Shown here in pieces: positions 51,877 to 63,601 of a stretch of 64,000 nucleotides of DNA. The notes below the pieces were generated by a model that saw nothing but the letters and a program-made list of their open reading frames with translations, searched no databases and was not told the DNA's origin. Position numbers and translations under genes: made by a program. The stretch comes from Montifringilla adamsi (taxonomy: Eukaryota; Chordata; Aves; Passeriformes; Passeridae): the NCBI GenBank assembly GCA_017590115.1, contig JAGGNK010003335.1:2666001-2730000 (forward strand), read 5' to 3'. Every line of letters starts with the position of its first letter. Positions within the stretch are counted from its first letter, which is position 1.

Positions 51877-54800
51877 GTGAGACATCCAGCTGCTCTCTCC
51901 AGCCTGACTCTGAGATGGATGTCTGCCTCCTCTGCCCTCCTGGCTGAAGGGATCCCAGAGCCTGCGAGCAGAGGAACAGCCCCTGGGTCAGGAGCAGCCT
52001 CTGCCTGCCCAGGCACCCACAGCGACACGTGGCTGCCTCACCCCTCTGCACCTTCAAGTTTACACCAAAATCACTGGAAAACATTGCCATAAGCATAAGG
52101 TACTAGAGAAAAGGGAGGCTAAATCCTGGATTTTAGTCTCAGAGAATGTACTCATCCTAACAGCCAAACCACCCAGCTTCACGTAAGTGTCCCAAATATT
52201 TTACCTTCCTTTGTATGTCAATGTATGAGGTAGAAATAAAAAATTTTTTCCCCAGACCACTGATTTGACCGTTGGAAAATCAGTTACTACTAATATGACA
52301 TAAACCAAATTCATTAAACCTTTTCACCGGTCAAGTTCAAGAATCTCTTTTCAAGTGATTTGAAAGTAAGTAAACATTTCTTTTGCAAAGTTTGTTTCCA
52401 TAAGTCCAAAACACTAAACAAAACAAAAAAAAACAAAACAAAAAAAAAAAAGTGTTCAGAGACCTTAAGGAGAGTTTTCCAACTGTGAAGTCAAGTACTT
52501 TTGATTAAAATGGTATCTGGAGCAAAGTTAAATAATACTTCTGGGGTTAAATGCTGCAGTTACTAAGCAGAGCAACCAGGAAAAAAGCCAAGTTTGGCTG
52601 ATTTCCCCAAATGCATCACTCTGACCATCTGTGAGAGAGGTAATGTTCTCTTAAGAGAAGAAACAATTATCGAAAAGTAGGTTGTGAGATTGTCTTGACA
52701 CTTATTTTGTTGTTGTTCAATTAACTCTTCATTTATAGTCTTCCCAAAGCACAAAAACCCCCTGACGAACCTGAACACTGCTGGTTCTGTTTACACATGG
52801 ATTTTTTTTTCTGATGGGAGCACGCACACAGTGCAATAGGTGAAGATCCTCTAACGGGTTTTGGTTACATGTTGTGCATCTTTTTACCCCACAGTGTTTT
52901 GTCAGCTTTGTAACCAGAGCCCTGCGAGTGTATAACAAGCAGAGAAGTGCACACCCTTCGATATTATCCATGTCTGTGTGCAGAGCCATGCGTGCCTGCA
53001 GCTGCCTCATTTGTGCAAACTGAAAAAGGAAATTCTCCTTCAGAAAAAACCCTCAAAGCCCGAGGAGCTGCTGATTGTCCATCTGTAAACCTGGGCCTGC
53101 ATCTCCTGGAAGCTGTTGCAGAAACCAGAAGCACACCTACTGATATTAAGCAAAGTGTCCAATGTGTTGTTATTATGGCATCTAGAAGGGCTGATTTCAG
53201 TTACTCTTTGCATTATTTCTAGGGTCATAAATCACTGATCCTGAATGGCAGAGCCTTATTACTTCCCAACTGCTCTCATCTGCTGGGGAACCCACAGGGA
53301 CACGCCACATCCCTCAAGCAGCCCTAATTTGCAAGGATCACTGAATAGACTCCTAGTTGGCCTTGCTATTGAGCACAGAGCTGCAGAAATTCACAACTGA
53401 GGCTCCATTCTCTCACAAGTCATTCAATCATTAACACAAAAACGATGTTAAAAGAATTTTGAGCAAATCATACAATCTTTTTTATTCTCAGCTCAGGTCT
53501 GAGATTCTTGCTGCATGTCATCTCATTAATGCAGATAGCACTTTCAGGGGCAAGCCAGAAATAATTTTCTAACATTTTTTCAAAAAAAGTCCAAAACATG
53601 GTGGCTTTAAAAATTGTCAAAGCTGCACAAGCTTATCTGTCTCCACTCAGGCACACTTCTGTTGCCCTTTAGCACCACACACAATGTTATGATTAGTTTA
53701 TCTCTCTACACATACTACAGCATAGTTACTCCAAAATAACTTCAGAAAAAAGAGAAAATACTTATTCAAATATATTTTTGCTATGATGCAGAATGCTACA
53801 AAGAGAGCAAGGACTAGAGAATTAAGCACATGAATCTAAGCATTATTTCTAATACAGACAGCAGAAGATACAATTGCACGGCCTGAGGCTCAAATATTAT
53901 TATCCTCTGAGATACAGACATTAAAAGTAATTGCCAGGAAAATTGTTCTTCATCAATTACTTAAAATACATTGGAGTTGAACAGTCCTTGCTATTTCTTC
54001 TAGGGAAACTACAAAGGGAAAAGATATTTGTAAAGCATCTTTGCTTTTTCCTGCTCTTGCTCAGGGTTTGGGGTTTTTTGGATACTCATTGGTAAATTAC
54101 AATTTGAACACTGACATTTTTTTAGATTATTTTCAAACACGTTCTTCACTTTCTCTTTATCTTTATCCCTGTGTTGCACTACAAATGATCAGAAATAATC
54201 AACCTTATTCATATTTTAGGTGCAAAAATATAATTTAAATGATAGTACATAATTACAAAAAAAATACTATGTGTTGAAGTTTTGATACACATCACATTTG
54301 AATTCCACCAGGTGAATTCTGAGCCATGAATTCCAAAAATTTACATTATTGTGCATGGAAAAGCTTGTCAGCCATGATGTAGTCACTAATCACTGAATTC
54401 ATTGATAGAAGTTAGTTATAATGACTGCAGGGAAATGAGATTAACTTGTTGGATGTATACAAAAGTACTCTAAAAACTCTGGTTAAGTATCTCCTTTATG
54501 ATGTATTCCCTGAATGAAATGGGAAGATATTTAATTCCCTTTACCCACTGCAATCTTTTCCTTTTATTACCAATTATTTACACATATCTCTAACTGCCAA
54601 GAAATCTGAGAAAATAATTTGGACATTAGAACCAATACAGAGTTTGGAATAACAAATAGCTTCCAACTAGGGATAGGTAAATTAATTTGTTTTGAGGAAA
54701 AAAAAAAGACCTCCCACTGAAATTTGAAATCCAATAATGTAATATCCAGGATTCAAAATTTATATTAAGTCAGGCAAAAATAAAGAAAAAAAAGGTTTTT

Positions 54801-55970
54801 ACTCATATTAGAAAAGGCCACTTTCTTTCCTTTTTTGGGCACACTTGAACTGCAGACTCTTGAGACACTTGCCTGACCCAACACCAAACAACTGCCAAGA
54901 CAGTGACACAGAACTGCGTGGATAAAAGGGATTGAACATAAAAAGACTGACTCACAACAACCATGAAATGGAAGCATTTTTGCTTTTACTGTCATAAAAT
55001 AACTCTTGTTTCATAGAGCACCTCAAGAGATGGTGACAGGGAGGGAAGCAGGGCAGCAGCTAAGATGGATTTGTGCCCCCACCTCCCCAGCAGTGAGGAG
55101 CAGCACAGGCGGTGGCAGTGCCCCACACAGCAGTTATAACTTAACTTGGGCAGCTATAAATGCCAAGGCTTCAGCAAAACCAAAGTGAAAGCAATTAAGG
55201 GGAACTTCCAGGTCAAAAAAACCCCCTGGACCTCCCTTTCCCTCCCCTGCCAGGTTCCTGTAGAATTATTGTTGGGGTTTTTGCTGCCTTCCTTCCCTTC
55301 TCTGTTATTCAGAGTAGTCTGCAGATGAAAAATTAATATTCATTATACTTTTAATTTACCATTATATAAATTGCAAGGAAGCTGTTAGAGAAAGCTTCAC
55401 TGTAACTTAAAATGCATTGTCCCAGAAATCTTTGCTCACATGTACAGATTCTTTTATTATTTCCAGTTTGTGTTACCTCTGATTTTGCCTACTGCATCTC
55501 AATTTCTTTCCTGTTCTACTAGATTATGATATTCCATACATTAGACCCATAATGAGGTTATGCAGGACTGTATAAAGCTCTTTTGATGAGAACTGGTCTA
55601 TAAGCAACACAATAGATGACTTGATCTTCTCGCAGTTTTTACCCATTTCTTTATTTGCATAGTTTTACACAGTAAATTTCAGCTGTTATCAATATTTTTA
55701 CTATAAACTTATAATAAAAATCTGCTAGGCTCCTTGAACACATTTTGTAATATTTTCTTCTTGTGTTTATTCTGCAAATTCATAAGCTGCATGTTTCCCT
55801 CTGCAGTGGCATGAAGCTGGCATTTTTAACCAGAGCGGGATTAAATTTTCTGTGTGATCATAAAGCATGAAAGCTTTACCACACAAGACAGTCCCCTGTG
55901 ACCCCAGCTACAGAAATGGAATAACTTTAAGCATGCTCTTCCTAAGAATCCTCTCTCTGTTCCCCTTCAG
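51877..55970. other. non-coding stretch
   Basis: No supported gene. It contains the (CAAAA)n-like tract at 52416-52451. Frames of 90 codons or less near 52.0 and 53.0 kb show no recognisable domain. Confidence 0.5.
52416..52451. repeat. (CAAAA)n-like simple repeat
   Basis: The tract is A-rich with interspersed C (ACAAAACAAAAAAAAACAAA) and ends in A12. It is simple sequence and no retroposon body is seen. Confidence 0.8.
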
Positions 55971-56063
55971 GTCCCTTCTCTTTTAGTTTTATTAATAATG
56001 CCAACTACTTTACACATTGCTGGATCATTATTTGGTTCTCTGAATGTTGATGATGTTGCAAAG
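55971..56063 (+). other. candidate phase-0 exon, 93 nt
   Basis: The acceptor CCTCTCTCTGTTCCCCTTCAG (ends 55970) is one of the strongest in the window. After 93 nt, AAG is followed by GTAACA at 56064, a moderate donor. The block is exactly 31 codons in phase 0, with one frame open throughout. It begins with a hydrophobic stretch VPSLLVLLIMPTTLH, passes through a small-residue segment and ends GSLNVDDVAK. The other frames stop early or near the end. A membrane-adjacent protein segment is conceivable. I do not recognise the family. A decoy exon cannot be excluded without conservation or RNA evidence. Confidence 0.3.
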
Positions 56064-57364
56064 GTAACAGAAAAAAAATCAAAGCAACCTTAAAAATTCA
56101 GAAGTTTGATTTGAACCACTGTAGGCACAAGAAAAGCAGCTTTAAAGTCAAATCACAGTGAAGAAGAGTTTCTTTAGAAAAAGAGAAACATTAACCTTGT
56201 ATTATTTCTCACACCACTCAACTCATACAAAAAATATGGAAAAAGTCTAAATATTTTCTCATCTACATTTCTATCGCTATTTCTCTGTGCCTAGCATTTC
56301 AGTTTTATTTTATCTTTTAAATCAGAGGTACTAAGCCACTTTTTCCATTTTCTGAATCCCAGACCTAGAATTTATGCCCCAACTTACCATCTCATTTCAT
56401 TTATTACAAGCTAAACTATGGTCCCGATTCTCTTGCAACACCCACTGTGCTCCAGACATCCAGGTCTCTTGGAACTCTCCCATCTTCCCTAATTATTTTG
56501 CTGAAGGAAAGTAAAATTTCATTGCTTCTCAAACTCTAAAATAATAATCTCAGAGGATACAGCCCACCATTAGAGAAAAAAAAAAAAAAAGACTAAGTGG
56601 CTGACTTTTTTTTTTGTAAAAACCTGGAATTCCACTTACTGTAAAATAATAACTAATTCTGGTTTGTAAGAGAAAAAAAATACAAGCAGCATATCCTACC
56701 TGCAGCTCTTTCAGCCTCACCACTCTAAAAAGGTGAAGAATCTCAGCGTGTGGTGTGGGCATAAATATGAGACTACAAAACAGCAAAGTCCTGCCTTTTC
56801 CACAGCCACCCTCCTCTCCACAATCATCTGTCACCTACTCCCATAATTAAATTCTTAGACAAGAAACAGAAGTGGATGGGATTGCACACCACAGTCGTGG
56901 TATGCTGCACTTAACACCTGCTACTAAAAACACAGCTGAGCAGAACAAAGGGAACCAACTTCTTTTTTGGTGAAACACCACAAATATTTAGTTATTACAA
57001 GTGGAGGGAAAGAAGGAGGGATGGGAAATGCTATTGGGTGTTTCTGTGGCTCTTCAACAATTAAAAGCTTACCACAGGAACTTACACATGTGTTAAGTAA
57101 TAATAGACTGAGCATGTCCAATATTCTCAGCAAAGCAGATTTTGATCATATGCAAAACTTGGAGGAAAATGTGTTATGACCACGTGACTCCTTCCATGTA
57201 GAGTGTATGATGATGAGCTGTGGTTTGTGTGGATTCCTGGGTGATTTTTGCTTCATATTTTCTCCATGTGAGAAAGCACTATTTATAATTACTACTGGCA
57301 TGTATGGAGTTCATATAAAGTTTAGCTCTACAACAGAAAAAAAAAAAAAGTAGAAAGAATTAGG
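56064..57364. other. non-coding stretch
   Basis: No supported gene. Homopolymer A runs lie at 56576-56590 (A15) and 57337-57349 (A13). Nothing else is recognised. Confidence 0.55.
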
Positions 57365-57431
57365 CCCCAATTGGGGGTCTATTGGTAAAATTAGTTCTAT
57401 TGGTAAGGATCTCGATAAGCAATCTACCAAT
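57365..57431. promoter_or_regulatory. cluster of CCAAT/ATTGG pentamers
   Basis: Five CCAAT-box pentamers lie in 67 bp. The palindrome CCCCAATTGGGG (57365-57376) holds one on each strand. ATTGG occurs at 57381-57385 and 57399-57403 inside an exact 11-bp direct repeat TCTATTGGTAA with an 18-bp period, and CCAAT is at 57427-57431. CCAAT is the core bound by NF-Y. Spacing is irregular apart from the 18-bp pair, and no TATA box or initiator was recognised, so promoter function is inference. Confidence 0.35.
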
Positions 57432-57829
57432 CAAACCAAGTAACAGAGGTGTTAGGGGTGCTAAGTAATTAAGCATGAGAGTGCAATAATTTTTTTATTG
57501 TTTGTAATGTCCCAAGTGTGCCCTCTGGGTGCCTGTAGAACATTCCAGATGTGTTCTCCTGAAAGCAGCAGAGCCCTACCCATGCAGGCAGTTTCAGGTG
57601 CCCAGCTGCCCCACCAGAACCCAGTGGGCAGGCACAGACCAAGTCACAAACGAGCACAAGAGAAGATAAAGGAATGAGAGCTATCAAAAGATAAACACAT
57701 GATAATAATTTTATTGCTTCTATCCTGTCAGAACACATTTGGTTTTATATATCCATAAAGCAGGCTTCTGCCCTCAGAACAGCTCTGTTGTGAGAGATTA
57801 GTATCTGCCAACTAAATTTTAAAGCGTGC
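57432..57829. other. non-coding flank of the LTR
   Basis: A T-rich patch (57488-57500) is followed by a GC-richer piece (57510-57650) that I cannot assign to a repeat family. No gene is supported. Confidence 0.5.
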
Positions 57830-58335
57830 TGTGGTTTAAGCTGGCAGCACCACAGAGCCATTCACTCCCTCCCCGCAGTGAGAAGGGAGAGAGAACCAGA
57901 AAAAAGGCAAAACTCGTGGGTCAAGATAAAGACAGTTTAATAGGACAGAAAAGGAAGGGAAAACAGTAACAATGATAAAAGAAAATACAAACCAAATGAT
58001 GCAGAATGGGAATGCTCACCAACCTCTGAGCAAGCCCTGATCAGTGGGCCACCACCCCTGGCCAGCTCTCCCCAGTTTTACTGTTCAGCAGGACACCGTG
58101 GAAGATGTCTGGAACATCCCTGGGGTGAGCTGAGGTCAGCTGTCCCAGCCGTGTCCCCTCCCAGCTCCCTGTGCTGCTCCCTGGCAGGGCAGCAGGAGAA
58201 GCAGAGGAGTCCCTGGCTGTGCCCAGCAGCAGCCCCAACACCCCCGTGTTATCAGTGATTCTCACAGAAACCCAGAGCACAGCACTGCACCAGCTACCTG
58301 CAGGGAAATTAACCCTTTCCAGGCTGAACAGAACA
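57830..58335 (-). mobile_element. ERVL-type endogenous retrovirus solo LTR
   Basis: The 506-bp block is bounded by TGTGGTTTAAG at the plus-side start and GGCTGAACAGAACA at the end, so on the minus strand it begins TGTTCTG and ends CCACA. Internal landmarks of a common avian ERVL LTR are AAACTCGTGGGTCAAGATAA, CAGTTTAATAGGACAGAAAA, GGAAGGGAAAA with an A-rich segment, GAGCTGGCC (minus) beside the decayed TATA region (plus ACTGTTCAGC), and GTTATCAGTGATTCTCACAG. No internal gag, pol or env sequence and no second LTR are present, so this is a solo LTR left by recombination. I could not find an intact 5-bp target duplication. It has no coding capacity. Confidence 0.85.
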
Positions 58336-61300
58336 ATGAACAGCCAATAAACCTTGTTTTGAAATAATTACAAATCAATTTCTATCATTTTTAAACTATC
58401 AGAAACAATGGCAAGCACAAAGGCTTTAAGCAACTTGTTTACCACAGTCAAAAGATCTCAGAGAAGCAAGTCCAACATCTCTGTAAGAACATGACAAGAG
58501 ATAAGAACATGCATTCTGGATTGCTTTTCCCCTTGTTTTAATTGTCACTTTAATGCAAATACCCCACAAATCAACCAGTGTACTGAATTGTCAGTGTGAT
58601 AATATATTCCAATATTTGACATTTACATTAATTGGAGATAATGAAGAAAACATTTTTTGTTGTTCATTGGATGAGACTAAATGGGCTGGAAATTCAAATG
58701 AATAAAACATCATTACAACATCCACTGTACACCTGTTCACAGCTCTATTAACAGCTCAATATTTTTATTAGGTGCATGCATAGCAATACAAGGACAAATG
58801 ACCATTTTCACACTCACAGGATAGAAGTAAGCACCCAGAGCTCAGTGTGTGAGGTCACTTAAACCAAGGAGCTCTGACAAGTGGTTAACTAGACCCAAAA
58901 TGCTTCCACTTAGTCTTGACTTCTAATTTTATAAATTATTTACAGTTAGTAGGTGCAAAGCTAGTGGAAAATGCCTTTTCTGGCAGCTTGATTGACAGGA
59001 TAATTATACTGTGGTTTTGTTTTTAGCACTGTTATGCAGAATCATAATGCTATAAAAAAAATATGAATGTTATGAGCTTTTAACTTTGACAAGGTCATGC
59101 TGAAGCCTACCAAACAGATGTCATGAAAAGCCACTGCTGTCATTAGCCAGGTCGTGTATGTATTGCTGCACCTCCCCAGTTGTATTTTAGTATGACTAAA
59201 TATTTTTTAGGGTATAAATTTTAAGATTAAACTGTTAAAACCAAAACAATCAGAAGAAGCAATACAGACTTTTTTTTTTCTTCTTCTCATTAGTATTATT
59301 TCTTTTGAGGACATGCCTAGAAAACACTAGCAACAAGTTACATTCCTCTGTGAGGTTCTGTATTTCAGTCAGTTAATGCCTAGCAGGAATTTGTATAGAG
59401 TTTCAGCTGCAAAACAGCACAATTTAATAGAAATGAGACAGCCCTACAGAATTTACCTTTTAAAATACATTTGCTCTATGGTTTATGAGGATTCCTGATT
59501 ACTACAGACTTTAGTGAGAGAGATGAATTTGGATGGGTTAAATCACACTGCAGCCTTGTGTCCATGTCTTTATTCATCCCTGTTGCTATTCACCCCTGCC
59601 AGCAACAACCTTGATTAGCATTTAAACACTCAGATGGATTGGTTAAAATATTGCATAAGAAGTTGTAACAAATCTGGCAGAAATTAATGTCACCTGAGGC
59701 CCAAACCACCCTGAACTGTGAAGCAATAGTGTATACCTAACACTCTGGGAGCCAACTAATCTTTTGAAGAACAGGTTGAACTTACTCTTTAAGCTATTAA
59801 GAAGTGAACAGATTGAAGTTCCATGTCTATAAAGAGAGGATTCCAATAGTGGAATGAAGATATTATAAAAGCATAAAGAACAAGAGCAAGGTCTAGAGCA
59901 TGGTAAAGAATGGCTGCAGGTATTATGTGACAATACACAATGCATTTCCCTGCTTTTTTGATATTGCAACTTCTACTCAGTTGTCCTGGCTGCAGTCCAG
60001 GAGAGGACAACAATGAAGCCCATACACTGCTGCCCTTTTTGTATGGTTCTGGATCTATGCTCACAAACATAACTGCAGTAACATCTGAGTAAAACCAAAT
60101 ATTCTGCACAGAAACTTACTGCTCTAATTAACAACCAAAAGAGCAGGAGCCTCACAAAGATACAACACAAAACTGTGCTGAAGCAACCAGGGTCACTCTT
60201 TATTTGTCCATGGGCATTTGTGCTCAGATATTTCTCTTTGTTACACAAGATTATAATTTCCTATCTTGACTGATGCTTTCACAGAAGCTTGGTATCTATT
60301 CTGAGGCTGTTAGTTTTCTTCTCTTTATTTATTCCTTCCCTTCCCTTGCTCCTTTACATATCTGCCCACATGCATTATAGATAAAACCATGCTCATAAGA
60401 AAGCCTCTAAAAAGAATATCATGTCAGGAATGTTAGTGAAAAAGAGAAACAAATAGATTCTACTTTAAGATATGTTATTTCTCATTATGTCCAAACAGTT
60501 CTTCCTATCCTCTCCTTCTCATCAGCCTAAGCACTATTTTATCTTCCAGAAACACTGCAGGCAAAGTACATGAATGAATACACAAGTGATATGGGTAGAA
60601 CTCACTTATCAATTTGGGCTTCACTCTTGTCTTGTTACAGACAAGGAGCTGCCTCACATGAACGATGGCTCACTGGTGCTTCTCTTAAACCATTTACTGT
60701 AAGCTAGGTGTTCTAAAAAGTGACCTCTTCTGTATCAGGCACCCAGAAGAGCCCTATTCCTACTCTGCTGTGACAGGAGATCCCATGTTTCAGTCTCATA
60801 CTGCAGCCTGTTGAAGGTAAATACGACAGATCACATGGAGGCTTCCAAAACTGCTCCATGACTCTGGCTTCATCTGCTTTGACAGAGAAGCCAACTCTAG
60901 CAGTAAGCACAAAAGAGATCTCAGACAGCAGATATACTGTGCCTATGCGTAGTATTTTCAGGTAGAAAAACATTTTTGAAAATAGTTGTGATAAATTCAG
61001 AAGGCACAATAATGGGCAGAAATATTACTTCTCATATTGAAAGCAAACATGGAAGACAATGAGCCTAATGCATGAAAATAAATGCTACTTGCTATAGTAA
61101 ATAAATCATTGTAAATATTTTGATAATCATGAAGAAGAAAGGTGCATACTAAGTTGTTGTTATTAAATATTGTATTTAAGGCAGTCTTGAATAAAACCCT
61201 TGCTCAGCCCTTCTTATTTGCTAGTTCTCAAGAAAAGATCAAAGTGAGGCAGTCACCTTTAATTGGAATAGTATACACCTTCCTTCATTAGGAATACACA

Positions 61301-63559
61301 GTTTAGTGATCAATTTAATGCAGATATGGAAGGATAAGTTTTCTCCCAACATAGCTCATTCTTTAGAAACCTTTACAGCAAATGCCAGAAAAATGCAAAA
61401 CTGCAATGATTTTATTTCTGATCCCAAGTTTAACCTCAAAGAGAATTTGCACAAGCTGTTCTTCCTTTATCGGTGCACCTACATTACACTACTAGTAGTA
61501 TCTCTATGAACTAAACCTGACTAAAAATAAAGGATGCTTTTGCTTTCTTGTGTAGGCAGATATTGTACAGAAACCATGTGTGGCCTACAGGCTTTGCAAA
61601 AGATGCATACAAGTCAGTTTAGGAGGCTGTGTTCTGCGTTCCACAGAAGACACCATATGACTCAATACACATTTATATATGCCCATAAGCTATGCCTCTG
61701 TTCCTGCTGGAATAAGCCGCATCCCAAATGCTCTCCCTGGCTGAAAGCAGGGACACATATAGGCACAACTTACGTCTTGGTAGTACCAATCCTGATAACT
61801 TAAATAACTGCAAATGCAATGATAGATTCAGGAGTTTGTAAATCAATATATTTTCATTTACGTCTGTGACCTTCCTGCTCGTACCAACAGGGATGATTGT
61901 AATGGAGTTTTTTCCCCAAACTGATTAGATCACCCCTTATCTGAGAACATCAAGCTGCTTTGCCAAGGCACACTCAGACTAACATAAACCAGTCTGAAGC
62001 TGAAAAGTCTTTCACCAAATGGCTTCAGCCTATGCAACAAAACTCCAGATCCAATGCAAGATAAGCTTTGCATTAAGATGGAAATGTAGCACTCATGGAC
62101 AGAGAAAACAACTCCTGCCTATCATTGCTATAGTGACTGATGGATTCTAAAACTGTTTTATATATTATGTAAATTTGAAGGAATTGGGTGTAAGTGTTCA
62201 GAATCGTAAATGTTGCTCTGGCTGTCCATATGTAAACCATGCTTTGTTGACACAGGCTTTAAGCAGAATAGGAATGCAAAGATGAATGCAGAAAACTTAA
62301 AACTATTTTTTTTCTTTCCTTCATTATTTCTCATATAATAAGCTGCTTTTTTTTTTTTTCTCCATGCAAGATGTAGGTCAATATAAGGGTACCAAAAAAA
62401 AACCCCAGCTTTTAAATTTGCCACATTTTATACAGTGAAAAAAACCCCTACCATTTCCATCTGCCTGACTGTTGATGCAATGCCTTAAATCTTGTCCAAA
62501 CTGAGAAGCAGGCCTTATTTTCCTTCAGTATAAGTTGCTTTTAGCTGAGAGAAAATGAACCCTGTGTATCACAATAGAACTGAAGGTCGGGAGGTTATTC
62601 AGCTTACTGTGGCAGGTTGATCTAAATCACAGCTGCCTGCTCAGCACTGCTCACACAACAGGAAGAAGTGGAAGGGAGGTTGCACAAAGCCAGTATCAGG
62701 TTACTTCTGTCTCAGTCTTTGAAATAATTTTCCTACCCCTACAGCTTTGTTTCCTTTATGGTTTTAATGAACTGAACTGCCAAGGGAAGAAAGAAATGAA
62801 GAATGCTAAGGAAGGGCTTAGGTGTCTGCCAGCAGGTGTATGGAGGACACCTCCTTATTCCAAATAATAGTCTAATTGAAAATGGCTTCCTGAGGCATTC
62901 TAATTTTCTAGCTAACATAACATCTTAGCCCACAATCAGTTTAATCTGGTAAGCATCATTAGGGAGGGGAGTGACTGTGCTCCTCTCCTCCCACAAAGCC
63001 ACATGGTTCTGTTTTCCCTTGAGATGGAAGGGCTCTTGTAGCCGCACAGTGAGGTAGGAAACGTATCCAGCCAAAAATCACAGCAGCAGCAAGCAGTTCT
63101 GTTTGGGCTGGATCAGTTCACAGACTTGGGTTGTCATGTGGCTGCATGTGAATTTCTGTAGCACAAACACAGGGTGGGAACATATGGCCTGCAGTGGATG
63201 CTGCTGAACTGAGCTGATAATGGAATGGTGTGAGGTACCTCTCCTGAGACAGGCACAGGGTGGAAACTCTGCATCCTTTCACTGGGCTGGACTGAAGGCA
63301 TGGAGGCAAGGGCAACAGAATCACTCGACTACTTAACTCATTTTAACAAAATAAGTCATTCCCACCCAGCAAACAAGTCGTCAAACAAGTAAGTATGACT
63401 ACATTAAAAACATAAATTGGAGTGGTGAGGATTGCTCTGATTTGAAAAGTGAAAGGTCCCGTGGGCAAGGCTGCACTGAAGGACAGCAGCGTGTCCTAAT
63501 GCTGCTCCTAAAGGCCACACCACCAACCACCCACCAAGTAGGAAATGGTGTTTTTACAG
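58336..63559. other. non-coding stretch
   Basis: No supported gene. It includes the conserved-element-like segment at 58520-58830. Runs of T occur near 59270-59279 and 62347-62359. Frames of 108 codons or less around 59.7-60.2 kb overlap one another and show no domain. Confidence 0.5.
58520..58830. promoter_or_regulatory. conserved-element-like segment with octamer motif
   Basis: The canonical POU/octamer motif ATGCAAAT lies at 58553-58560. It is followed within 250 bp by ACATTAATTGG, ATTGGATGAG, TCAAATGAAT, ATTTTTATTAGG and the palindrome TGCATGCA at 58773-58780. The segment is free of simple repeats and CpG. This density of POU, homeodomain and HMG-like words is typical of vertebrate developmental enhancers. 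Function and conservation are inferred, not seen. Confidence 0.25.
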
Positions 63560-63601
63560 CACATTTCCTATCAATGGCTGCTCTAAAGTTTCACCTCTGA
63601 G
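63560..63601 (+). other. weak candidate exon, 42 nt
   Basis: GTGTTTTTACAG (ends 63559) precedes a 42-nt block followed by the good donor GAG before GTAAGA (63602). One frame is open, TFPINGCSKVSPL, with one base before and two after. The acceptor tract is short. This is probably a decoy. Confidence 0.1.

Noticed and set aside
52416..52451. Processed-pseudogene poly(A) tail
   Set aside because: The upstream 300 bases show no recognisable mRNA-like or SINE body. It is simple (CAAAA)n sequence.
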